Shown here piece after piece: positions 55,460-64,000 of a DNA stretch of 64,000 bases (position 1 is the stretch's first letter; each line of letters begins with the position of its first letter). The stretch is taken from NCBI GenBank assembly GCA_022410635.1, contig JAJVDF010000301.1, forward strand, positions 32,680 to 96,679. Reading direction: 5' to 3'. A program made the position numbers and the translations under genes. This DNA is from Tretioscincus oriximinensis (lineage: Eukaryota; Chordata; Lepidosauria; Squamata; Gymnophthalmidae). Below the pieces are notes generated by a model. It made no database searches. It was not told where the DNA came from and was given only the letters and a program-made list of their open reading frames with translations.

Positions 55460-55850
55460 CATAGTAACATAGGCTATGGTTTGATTCAACAACTGTCCTC
55501 TTATCTAGCCCAACATCCTCCTCACTTAATAGACAATCAATTGCTTTTAGACATTTTCAAGAAACAGAAGGTGATAAAATCTTTTCCTGATGTTACTCTC
55601 TCCAAATGATCACTAGAAACACCCTTTCTGTCTCTCAAGTGTGGAGACAGTACCTACATCAAATATAGTTTAATTTATATACCCAGTCTTTATGAATTTG
55701 TTTGCCCCTTTCTTAATGCTATGCAGTGTAACTTCTGGTCATAGATTCCATAGACCAAAGATCCTCTGGATGAGAAAATATCTCCCTTTGTGTTTTCCAA
55801 TGTTTCTGGTCTCTGGTTCCAGTGTTGCATTACTGTCATCCATGTTTGAT
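55460..55850 (-). mobile_element. Old CR1 LINE 3' region
   Basis: ttccatagaccaaagatcctctggatgagaaaatatctccctttgtg aligns with the reverse complement of the CR1 ORF2 end (compare ttccacaggcccgtgaccctctgggtgaaaaaatactttcctttgtc at 33604-33650). ttacatagtaacatagg with ctagcccaacatcc (55458-55520) looks like its 3' end. It is much more diverged than the other CR1 copies. Confidence 0.65.
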
Positions 55851-55854
55851 TATG

Positions 55855-58200
55855 ACTTTGCAATTCATCATCATCATAAAAAAGTACAGTTCTGCTCGCA
55901 CTCCTGGATACTTCTGGGGATTCTTGCTAAATCATGAAGGCATGCCACATATTGGGATGCCACCATCATGAAGATATTTTGCCCTCAAGTCTTTATAAGA
56001 CTCTCTTTTCCATCTGTAGATCGAGCCTAACAACCAAACATCTGCAACGAGTGAAAAAAATTCCCTCTACCCATTTTAATTTTTTTTTAATTTCCTGACT
56101 AATTTTGGGGTGGTCCCCACATTGGCCAGTGGTATGTTAGGCGCCAAGTGTCCTTGGTTTCTGTAGTCTCCACATGGAACAAAGAATTTCTTGTGGAACG
56201 GCTTCTTTCATTCTGAACTAGAGGCACACCACAGCTAGCAGCAAAAGAGCCTACTTAATTGTTTAACTTCTCAATTCTTCAGTGTCTGCCAGTAGCAGTG
56301 GGCAAAANGGTTAAGCACCTCTGGAGACTCCATTTCAAAGACACTTTCAGATACNTTCACTACAATGAATAGTAATGTAAGCTGCATTTCCACATAGCAC
56401 CCAAAATTATTTGAAGGATTGTAGCATCCCAATGCTAAAGGGTGTGTGCAGAAGATATTCAGCATCTCTCTAAGGATCACTGAATATAGAGCTNTGAAGC
56501 TGCATTTCATGGACAGAGCCAGCCCTCATTACAGTAAAGCACGCTACATTTGTGTGAAGGCTGGTTTGAAAATTGTGGTGTAAATGGTGGCAATGGAGAT
56601 TCCAAAGTCCATTCTGAAGCTGGAAGGTCAATTCTTTTTTGGAAGAGACAGCTTCCTATGGCACCTCCTGCTTTCAGAGTGGAGATAAACATATTTTCCA
56701 TGTTCTTATGTTTCTATTACTTGGAAAGNCAAAGCCCCAGACTACTTTTAGAAAATGGTGGCTGCATCCAAATGCAGTTTAAAAAAGTGGCTCAAATGTT
56801 ATCACATACTCCGATTTCATTTTTAGAATATCTCCAAACATGGACCAAATCACTTGCTTCTCGTATGATTGTAATGCAAATGTAATTTAAATCTAATTGT
56901 GCAATTTTCAGTAAAGTCTCAGAATATTAAAAACAATATCCTGAAACAAAATCCAGCTGTTACGGGTTTTCCACAACTGTGGTCATATAAGTTTTATCTG
57001 TCTTTCTCATTCACTTGCAAATACCTGGAAATGTATCCTCTTCAGAGGGAAGAGGATGGACACTTGGNTGATTTTCAGGAACAAGCAAGAGAATGAGAAT
57101 AAAAGAAGCTGAGAATATCAAGAGGCGTAGGAACTTGCCGCCACCACTAAATGCATTTGAATTGCTGCTTTTAATGTGCACGGAATTAGTTTTATTTCAC
57201 AGATTCCTTGAGGATGGACAGAATTTTCAACCCCACGTTTCCACGTTGCCAAGTTTCCTTCTGAGCTTCTTTATGTAGTGAATCACTTCATTATCTTGTT
57301 TGTGAAAGAAAGTATCAATAATCAGAGCAGGAACTTTCTTCCCTTTTTGGATTCTTGAATAATCTTCCTATTGGAGCTTTATTTTTCTGGTTTCCTCAAA
57401 TACACTGCTAGATTGCTTTGCAACCCACTCTGTTTGCATTGCATCATGTTGATTTTCCCATTACGAGAGTTTGAATGCATGACTGGATTGTGTCTGCATT
57501 CAATAAAAAATTCTCATTTTTCTGCCAGCATGTCAGTTACTTCTTTGTGATTCCTCTTCTGCTCCAATTTTAAAATAGCCTTGCAACAAGAGTCTTGCTT
57601 AGCAGCCCTGCAGGGTAGAACAGTTCTTGTAATAAATTTCTTCTTCAGGAGGAGAGTCAAGGAAGAACAGCGAGAAGGGAAAAACAAAAAGTAAAGACTC
57701 ACCGATTTTGTCTTGTTCTTTTCCCAGCCATTCCTCACAGTTATAATGAACAATTCTGTCAGAATTGTCTCTCAGTAGTGATCACAGTCCTTCCCATATT
57801 TGTTCAAGTTATATAGAAAAGCAGTAAGTCTGTGCTTCTTGTAGCTCTCTAAATTCACCAAGATTTTATATCATAGACAGTCAAATGTGTCATGTTAGTA
57901 GCTGTAACATGAACAGAAATATTCACATACAGGATGCATCATTAAACAGTTCTCCATTGCCCAGTTAATAATCTAAAGCTACTCTCTCTGGACTGGTGGT
58001 AACCTCTCTTCTGTCTGACAAATATCTTTTCCTTCCATTTATTTGAAGAATAATTCATTTTATGAACTCCAGTTCCTGTAGTCTCTGAGCTACTCTTATA
58101 TCTCCTATGTTAGTTCAGCTGTTCTCCAAGGATATAAGAAATGCCTTCTGTTGTTGAAACTTTCCTTATCTTTCTTATTTGCCGAATTGTTTTAGTCATG
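55855..58200. other. No recognisable feature
   Basis: A plus-strand 111-codon frame at 56550-56885 shows no domain. Its DNA includes words shared with the 12.3-kb foldback ends (aagctgcatttcc at 56388), too few for a call. Confidence 0.4.
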
Positions 58201-58204
58201 AGGA

Positions 58205-58667
58205 CCCACCACACGACACACAATTGTGTTAAGTTCCAAAATAACATGTTCGTCCGGCATACTTTACTTTCCTCCTGTTGAAAACAAACTTTAAACCATT
58301 CTCCACCTAGAACAAAGAAATGAGTTACTAGGGTGTAGAGCCAAGTAGCCAGAATGTACCCTGAGCATGCTCAGTATAGGGCTAAATCAGGAAGTGTATG
58401 AGGGTCTCATGTTGATGTCTTCACATGAGCTCCTGCCTTCTCCCAATGAACCTGGCACACAAAGACTTAGAAAGTGTATACCAGCTGTTTTGCTAAGATG
58501 TCAGAAAATATCAACAAACAGNAAATTGCTGATCCCTGCATCTTTATGACTGAAGCATGGCGAAGCATGGTGAAAATTCAGTTTACACATAGGCCCAAAG
58601 AATGAAGATGTTGGAACATCCCAGCCAGACCCAGGTAAGGAAACGTCGGGACATCAGTCAAAAACTT
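58205..58667 (+). repeat. MITE family R1, near-complete copy
   Basis: Landmarks in order: gaggacccaccacacgacac, gtgttaagttccaaaataac, tactttcctcctgttg, gagcatgctcagtat, caggaagtgtatgag, gaaaatatcaacaaacag-naaattgctgatcc, gaagatgttggaacatccc, ccaggtaaggaaacgtcg. The same series runs inverted at 34075-34547. No coding capacity. Confidence 0.62.
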
Positions 58668-58669
58668 GT

Positions 58670-59945
58670 AGGCATAATCAGTGTTGTAAGGATATTGTGG
58701 TTCATAACTTGGATTTCTGTGGTGTGCTAAAATTATTTTACTTTGTGCTCTTTCTGGAAGTGATTATAAGGCTGATTTTGCACGATATGTATTTTTCTTT
58801 ACCATGCTGAGTGATCTAGCCCATGATCAGCAGAATAGCCAGCAGCCCACAAGAATCAACTGCATTAATCATCTTGGTCCAACACCAGAAGCTGGAGCTC
58901 CTCATGTAGGTGCACTTCATGCAGAAGGAACTGATATCTAGAGAAGTTGATTTTGGCTTCTATTTCTTGGCACACAAACGCTTTTTACTCTATGGAATTT
59001 CACTTGCTTGTCTTTTGTAATCATTTTATATAGTCTATGTATTATTCTGTCTGTCATCATATCTTTGATCTTTCTCTCTTATTCATGATGACACATTATA
59101 GTAACAGGAGTGTGTGGATTTATTGATGCTATGGTCTTTTGTGGTCTATTATGTAGGAATGAATCCTGGACATTTCTTCATTACTCAATGAAGAAAACTC
59201 CCTTTTCATTGGCAACAATATTTTAGTAGAGTAGGCTGGCTTGGCAACATGATATGTACTTAAAAGGGATAATGATATCTTGTGTAACTACTTAAACCTT
59301 TTAATTGTTGATGATTCAATACATATACACAAACTGATAAAATAATGGTTTTTTTTATTAAAAAAGAGGTTGCAGTTGAAATAAAAACTACTAGAACAAA
59401 GCTTTACTATGAAATAAAAGCAGTCTCTTGAACCAAAGCTTGGAACTATTTGTCTGAAAGAGTTTGCACCAGGAAACCTGCTTTTCTTTAACTCCATTAA
59501 TCATGCTGGCACCCTCTGTTATGAATCACCTGCCATAAGAAACTGTTTAACATCCAGCGTTCTGCTTGTTCTGCTATATTCCTGTAGAGGTTTTCTTCTG
59601 GCAGATTCATGTCTGCATGATATCACTTTCACTACTTAGTCTGTGGGACTAGTGCTAGATACCTGTAACACTATTGGTTTACTGAGATTATATGAATGGA
59701 AATGAATTGATGTGGTTGGGATTCATATGTTATCCAAAAGTCATTTAACAGTAACATTAAACGGCTTCCAAAGTTGCATCTTTCCTTATTTGGAGGTGCC
59801 CCTTAAAGTGCCACCTACTTTGAAGACATACAGTCATAGCTTCATTTATAGTGTTAACAGGTGGTTAAAGCTATCATGTTATCCCATTGCCCACCAGGTC
59901 ACAAATGGGGGATGAAATGTGCTCAGAAACCATATAGTTGATCTA
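58670..59945. other. No recognisable feature
   Basis: No coding or repeat signal that I can support. Confidence 0.4.
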
Positions 59946-59949
59946 AATG

Positions 59950-60335
59950 TGGTTGTTGTTCAGCCATTCAGCCGTGACGACTCATTGGGACCACTTCCAG
60001 TCAGATCTTTTCCAGTGATTCCTGTCTTTTCATAATGTGGCCAAAGTANTTGAGCTTCAGCTTTAGTACTTATCTTTTCAATGAGCAGTCAACATTGATT
60101 TCCTACAGTATGGATTGACTTGATCTTTTGGTCCAAAGTACTCTTAAAATCTTCCTTAGCACGTCAGTTCAAAAACATCAATTATTTTATGCTCAGCCTT
60201 CATTATGGTTGAACTCTCATCAAAAGACTACTTCACTTTCTGTCATCAGAGTAATGCTGTAAAGTCTTTAACAAACTTTGTAAAATCTGCATAGGGGAGT
60301 TGATTAACAATGCTTTTTTCATACTGGGAAGGATC
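59950..60335 (-). mobile_element. BovB (RTE) LINE 3' region
   Basis: ttgttgttcagccattcagccgtgac, attcctgtcttttcataatgtggccaaagt, ttgagcttcagctttagtac, gagcagtcaacattgatttccta, tcaaaaacatcaattatttt and aatctgcataggggagttgattaac run in the order of the reverse complement of the BovB ORF2 end and 3' terminus, with a deletion after cattgggacca. No intact frame remains. BovB is widespread in squamates through horizontal transfer, and in ruminants. Confidence 0.82.
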
Positions 60336-60339
60336 TGGA

Positions 60340-60600
60340 CACAGTGGCTATGGGTACAACCTTCAGGATTTTCTCAGCATCTGTGAGATGCATTGGGCAT
60401 GCCTTTCTTGCTTTCTCTGATCAATACACTTTTTATGAGTGCCAATTCCTGCTAAGGGCTGGTGAGACTCTAATTGAATCTTGATCTTTGATCAGTTCAA
60501 ATACTATTTTGACCCACTGCAGATCAAAGTACAGCCCAGAGAAGTACAAGGTAAGATTTCAGATAAAGCCACATCTGTCTTGTTGCCCTTCTCTTTCTGC
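60340..60600. other. No recognisable feature
   Basis: Flank between the BovB relic and the dispersed motif copy. Confidence 0.35.
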
Positions 60601-60602
60601 CT

Positions 60603-60690
60603 TGCCTGCTGTAGTCTGCAGATGGCAGGTCCCTATTCTGGAATGTAGTCCATGTGCCGAATATAACTCAGTACCGAAAGAACTAAATTT
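60603..60690 (+). repeat. Dispersed motif family, copy near 60.6 kb
   Basis: ctgctgtagtctgcagatgg, caggtccctattctggaatgtagtcc and gccgaatataactcagtaccgaaag; compare 27.70, 9.28 and, inverted, 42.07 kb. Confidence 0.4.
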
Positions 60691-60691
60691 T

Positions 60692-61950
60692 CTCTCTTCC
60701 ACTCTGCTGTCTTTGGCAAAATTCAAAATAACTTATGTCCTTATTTATAATGCATATTTTTAAAAACTGTCATAAACCTGGTCACATAGGCATAACTTAG
60801 GAAGTATGCATAAGAGAACCAGTAGGGTGGCAGGNAAGAGAGAATGGGAAAGTACACATGAAAACCTTCACTGCGATTTCACCAAACCACGGTTTTAATT
60901 TGCTTAATATGTGATTCAGAGACTTCAAAAGCAAGCCGTGGGTAAGAGCTACAGACGTCCTCTGCCATCCTACCCCATTTTTGATGAATATACTGATTTT
61001 CAAGACATTTAAGAATGTACATTTATAACTATTCAGACATAAACAAGTACCTCAGAAAAAAAATTAGTTCTTTTCCTCTCTGCATGTGTATTTACTGTCA
61101 ATTTTTCTTTTAAAATATGAATATTATTTTCAAAGAAATACATGTCATTTCCTGCTCATAGTCCATAAATGAAGGGGATGAGACTGAAATTTCAATACTG
61201 TTTCCAGTAATCAGTTTGGGATCTTCCTGTCTATAAAGCCTACATATTAATTTTGAATGCCCAAATAATGATCTCAGTCTCTTTTTAACATTTAGGCACT
61301 CACCAGTTTCATCTGCATTTTTTATACACAGCTGGGTGCCTGCTGCCTAAGAATGAAGGCCATAAATATTTAAAGCACTCAATTACCCTGTAAAATCGAG
61401 GAAAGGAATAGCTGTGGCGTAGGATATGATTTATTCTTGCAGACAGTTCCATTTTAGGGAGTTTGGAAAACTGAAGGACAAATGATTGGTTCTAAAAATG
61501 TAACTTTTTTGAACAGACACTGCTGTGCTGAAACATGGCATAAAATTTTTAAAAATCAGCAATACCTTGCTCAAAAGTGCTTACTAGCCTTGAAAAGCAA
61601 TGGGTTTTAACTTTGCAGGATTCTGGTTCTAGTCAGCTCTTGGCCAACTTATGTTCAGTTTTCAGACATAGCAAGAACATTTTATGAAATGTGTTGTTTA
61701 TTGTACAAATGACTGTTAATTCATTTAACTATTGCACTGCTAAAGTGTGGAAAATGTGGACCAAGAGAGTAAATGATGGTGGACTATGATCCAGGTTTGG
61801 TTCAGGAGGTAAATATGTAGTGACTGCGCATTGAGAAGACCATCCCTGTAACTTTTTTAAGATACTATGTTTCTTATCAAAGATTTTGTTACAGGGACAT
61901 TATATCAACATAATCGAATCAGCTACAAAAGATTTGATTATGAAAAGCTA
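60692..61950. other. No recognisable feature
   Basis: No coding or repeat signal that I can support. Confidence 0.4.
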
Positions 61951-61954
61951 TTGT

Positions 61955-61985
61955 CATATCTTAGAAAAGCTATTTCTAAGATATG
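61955..61985. repeat. Perfect 13-bp-arm hairpin
   Basis: catatcttagaaa, loop agcta, tttctaagatatg. Confidence 0.92.
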
Positions 61986-61989
61986 CAAG

Positions 61990-62418
61990 AAATGTAGACT
62001 GNTAGCTTGTCTGTCAGTTGCAGCAACCAGAGGGATGAGTGGTGATGGAAGGCACAGAAAAGTAATCCTAGACTGCTTTTCAAGAACCAGAATTGCTTGT
62101 CGACCTGCTTACTAGCTTGATNGTGCTTTGTTGAATGTCAGATGGGCCTAGAAATTTTCAAATATCTATGATTTGACCTGGTTGAAAGAGCTGAAATATC
62201 TGTCTCCTTGGATACTCAGTGTATACTACATTGATGGGACAGTATGGGGGTGTTATCCAGGATTTGCCATCTTTGGGTATCTGTTCTTCCAGAGTGGATG
62301 GATTATAGTTTAATTGTGCTACGACCGACCCAGGACCTTCAGGTAAAGAATTAAATAAAAACGCTGAAATAAAAATAATAAATTAAATTGGTTTTTAAAT
62401 TTTTAACATTTTTTCCAC
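61990..62418. other. No recognisable feature
   Basis: No coding or repeat signal that I can support. Confidence 0.4.
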
Positions 62419-62420
62419 AT

Positions 62421-62652
62421 GAGAACCAGTATGGTTTTGTGGTTAGAGTGTCAGACTCTTATGTGATAGTTTCTCTGTCTGACTCTGCAATCCTTTACGA
62501 AGCCGACTGGATGACCTTGGGGTAGTCAAAGCCCCTCCTGCTTTGCAAGGTATCTGTTGTGAAGAGAAGAAGAGAGGTGTATGAAAGCTCTTTGAGACCT
62601 TTATGGTGACAAAAGGGAGGTATAAAAACCAATTCTTCCTCCTTCTTCTCTT
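62421..62652 (+). mobile_element. tRNA-derived SINE, family A, copy 2
   Basis: gagaaccagtatggttttgtggttagagtgtcagactctt has an A-box-like tggttttgtgg. The B box is weak (tctgactctgc). The body agccgactggatgaccttgg, aagcccctcctg and aaggtatctgttgtgaagag leads to the tail gctctttgagacc...aaaagggaggtataaaaacc and a TTC/CTT run ending about 62650. It is better preserved at the 3' end than copy 1. Confidence 0.8.
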
Positions 62653-62659
62653 TCATGGG

Positions 62660-63585
62660 AACCTAGAGGGTTTCTCATAAGGGGTATTTTATTATTAAAC
62701 TTAGTGTGGATGTGTATCTTCCTCTTCAAACATGGACTCAAACGTTTCTTAGAGGTGGTAGCATGTGGATGCTTCTGTTTCATCACCTCTCCATTAAAGA
62801 TTGGACAATGCATTTTAGAAGTTATTATTCTGGCTAATGCAGATGCTACAAACTCTATTTTTAGCTACCTTTTAACCTTGTGCAATGCAGCCTTAATGCT
62901 GCTGATGAGAAAGATATGTTGGATTAGAAAAAACTGAAGGAGAATAGTAGGCTTTGTGGAAGTACTCTGTAGAATTCCAGTAAATTTGCTTGCATTGTAC
63001 AATAAGCTACCAAGGGCATACTGAACCAAGATGTTAGACAGATGTGTTCAAATTTCACCTGGCGGTTAGTGGCATTTTAATTCAAGAAGAGGTGTTTTTT
63101 TTCAATGAAATGGCCCACATTCTTATAGTACCAGCACAATTTGCTAGTGTATCTTAGAATTCCTTCTGGGCATATTACTAGAATACATATATCTCTAAAA
63201 CTATCTGAAATAGCACAACAAAATTATCTCCACTAAACGTATTAATTTCATGCTATGTGACTAGACATCTGACAAAGCATTGCAATTTTCTAAAGCTAGA
63301 TAAAGGCTGTGTGACTGCACTATGAAGCCTGCAGACACATCAGCCTGAAAAAAGACAACTCATGTTCAAACAAGCCCTAGAGGAACTTTGGTTTTTGAAG
63401 ATGCAGTAGCAAGAACTTGGCTTGCTAGTCAGAAAGCAAGTATCATAAAAATCCAAAGCTGAAGTGTGGAAAGAATGTTCTCATTCTTTATTTCCAGTCC
63501 AAAGAAAACCGAAAATATTCTTGTGACACCAAAAGGATGCTTCCAGCACAAGTATTGCTCTCCACAAGCTAGTGATCAACCTGAC
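62660..63585. other. No recognisable feature
   Basis: No coding or repeat signal that I can support. Confidence 0.4.
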
Positions 63586-63591
63586 TTAGGG

Positions 63592-63690
63592 TGTGTGCAC
63601 ATGTTTCCTTAACTGGTTCTTGTCAGGATGTTCCATCATCATGTCTGCTCTGCCTCACTGTGTGGAGACCCCTACCTGAGGACCCAGGTA
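63592..63690 (-). repeat. MITE family R1, terminal fragment
   Basis: gtgtgtgcacatgtttccttaactggttcttgtcaggatgttcc matches the end cgtttccttacctggttctgg-type of the family (inverted with respect to 58620-58665). Confidence 0.5.
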
Positions 63691-63694
63691 TTCT

Positions 63695-64000
63695 GACCCT
63701 CCAGGCTAGAGGTGCCACACTTTTACCCTGGGATCCAGGCAAGCACCCATGACCTGCTTGGCCTTCCAGCACCTATCAGCCTATAACAAGGCTCCTTTAA
63801 ACTATATGTATGGACTTTATCACAGTCCTGTCCAGTCGTGATGGTGTGTAAAGATTTGGTGATCAAAAAACAAAAGAAAGGTGTTTTAAAATTCAAACTA
63901 ACCAAGGTTTATTTTGGTTTAACAGATTAGGGTTTGTAAGAAAAGAAAGAAAAGCAGTTTGAGCTCTAAAGTCAGAGCACACACACAAATGCTCAGTGTA
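63695..64000. other. No recognisable feature
   Basis: No coding or repeat signal up to the window edge. Confidence 0.35.

Noticed and set aside
56690..56725. CR1-like octamers (catgttcttatgtttct)
   Set aside because: No CR1 3' UTR upstream; two octamer-like words can arise by chance.
56550..56885. 111-codon plus-strand frame
   Set aside because: No recognisable domain, contains an N and low-complexity hydrophobic stretches; chance frame more likely.
1..64000. CRISPR arrays, bacterial operons, riboswitches, plasmid or phage genes
   Set aside because: No regularly spaced identical repeats, no ribosome-binding-site-led long frames; the sequence is clearly vertebrate.

Overview
The window looks like ordinary intergenic or intronic DNA of a squamate reptile (lizard, gecko or snake). 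It is AT-rich and I found no convincing host protein-coding exon, rRNA or tRNA gene. The taxon call rests on the repeat mix: LINE CR1 with an 8-bp (TTATGTTC)n tail, a long L2-type LINE with the 'CCGCCCTGAGACC...(AAAT)n' end, RTE/BovB ends of the kind shared with Sauria SINEs, two tRNA-derived SINE families with TTC-rich tails, a DIRS/Ngaro tyrosine-recombinase retrotransposon and many foldback MITEs.

Layout. 0-3.4 kb: a LINE 3' fragment, an unclassified AATGC-rich tract, an unclassified GC-richer block and one copy of a 0.42-kb repeat. 3.8-7.7 kb: L2 remnants with a SINE nested inside one, two MITE copies and a BovB/Sauria-type end. 10.3-10.9 kb: a candidate solo LTR on the minus strand. 12.3-13.0 kb: a 0.68-kb foldback element. 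14.7-15.9 kb: a CR1 3' end followed at once by the second 0.42-kb repeat copy. 17.0-19.95 kb: the longest LINE of the window, an L2-type element with endonuclease and reverse transcriptase still readable. 20-26 kb: L2 tail, a direct duplication (22.0-22.9 kb), and several foldbacks, including one at 25.4 kb carrying ZNF143/THAP11-like and RFX-like motifs. 26-37 kb: scattered CR1, MITE and SINE copies in otherwise featureless DNA. 37.7-38.3 kb: a possible DIRS relic. 42-45.3 kb: a striking 0.37-kb hairpin, a CR1 middle fragment and a TA-flanked MITE. 47.2-49.9 kb: a minus-strand Ngaro-like element with gag, RT, RNase H and tyrosine recombinase in order, broken by frameshifts and two internal deletions. 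50-64 kb: two SINEs, an old CR1, a BovB fragment and MITE copies.

Nothing here works as an operon or gene set. Every recognisable protein segment belongs to a dead or truncated retrotransposon. The items most worth a second look are the Ngaro-like element, the palindromes with transcription-factor-like motifs, a dispersed repeat family with about seven copies, the unexplained 22-kb duplication, and the non-random placement of isolated N bases. Repeat family names are from recognition of conserved ends and protein motifs; boundaries are approximate unless stated.
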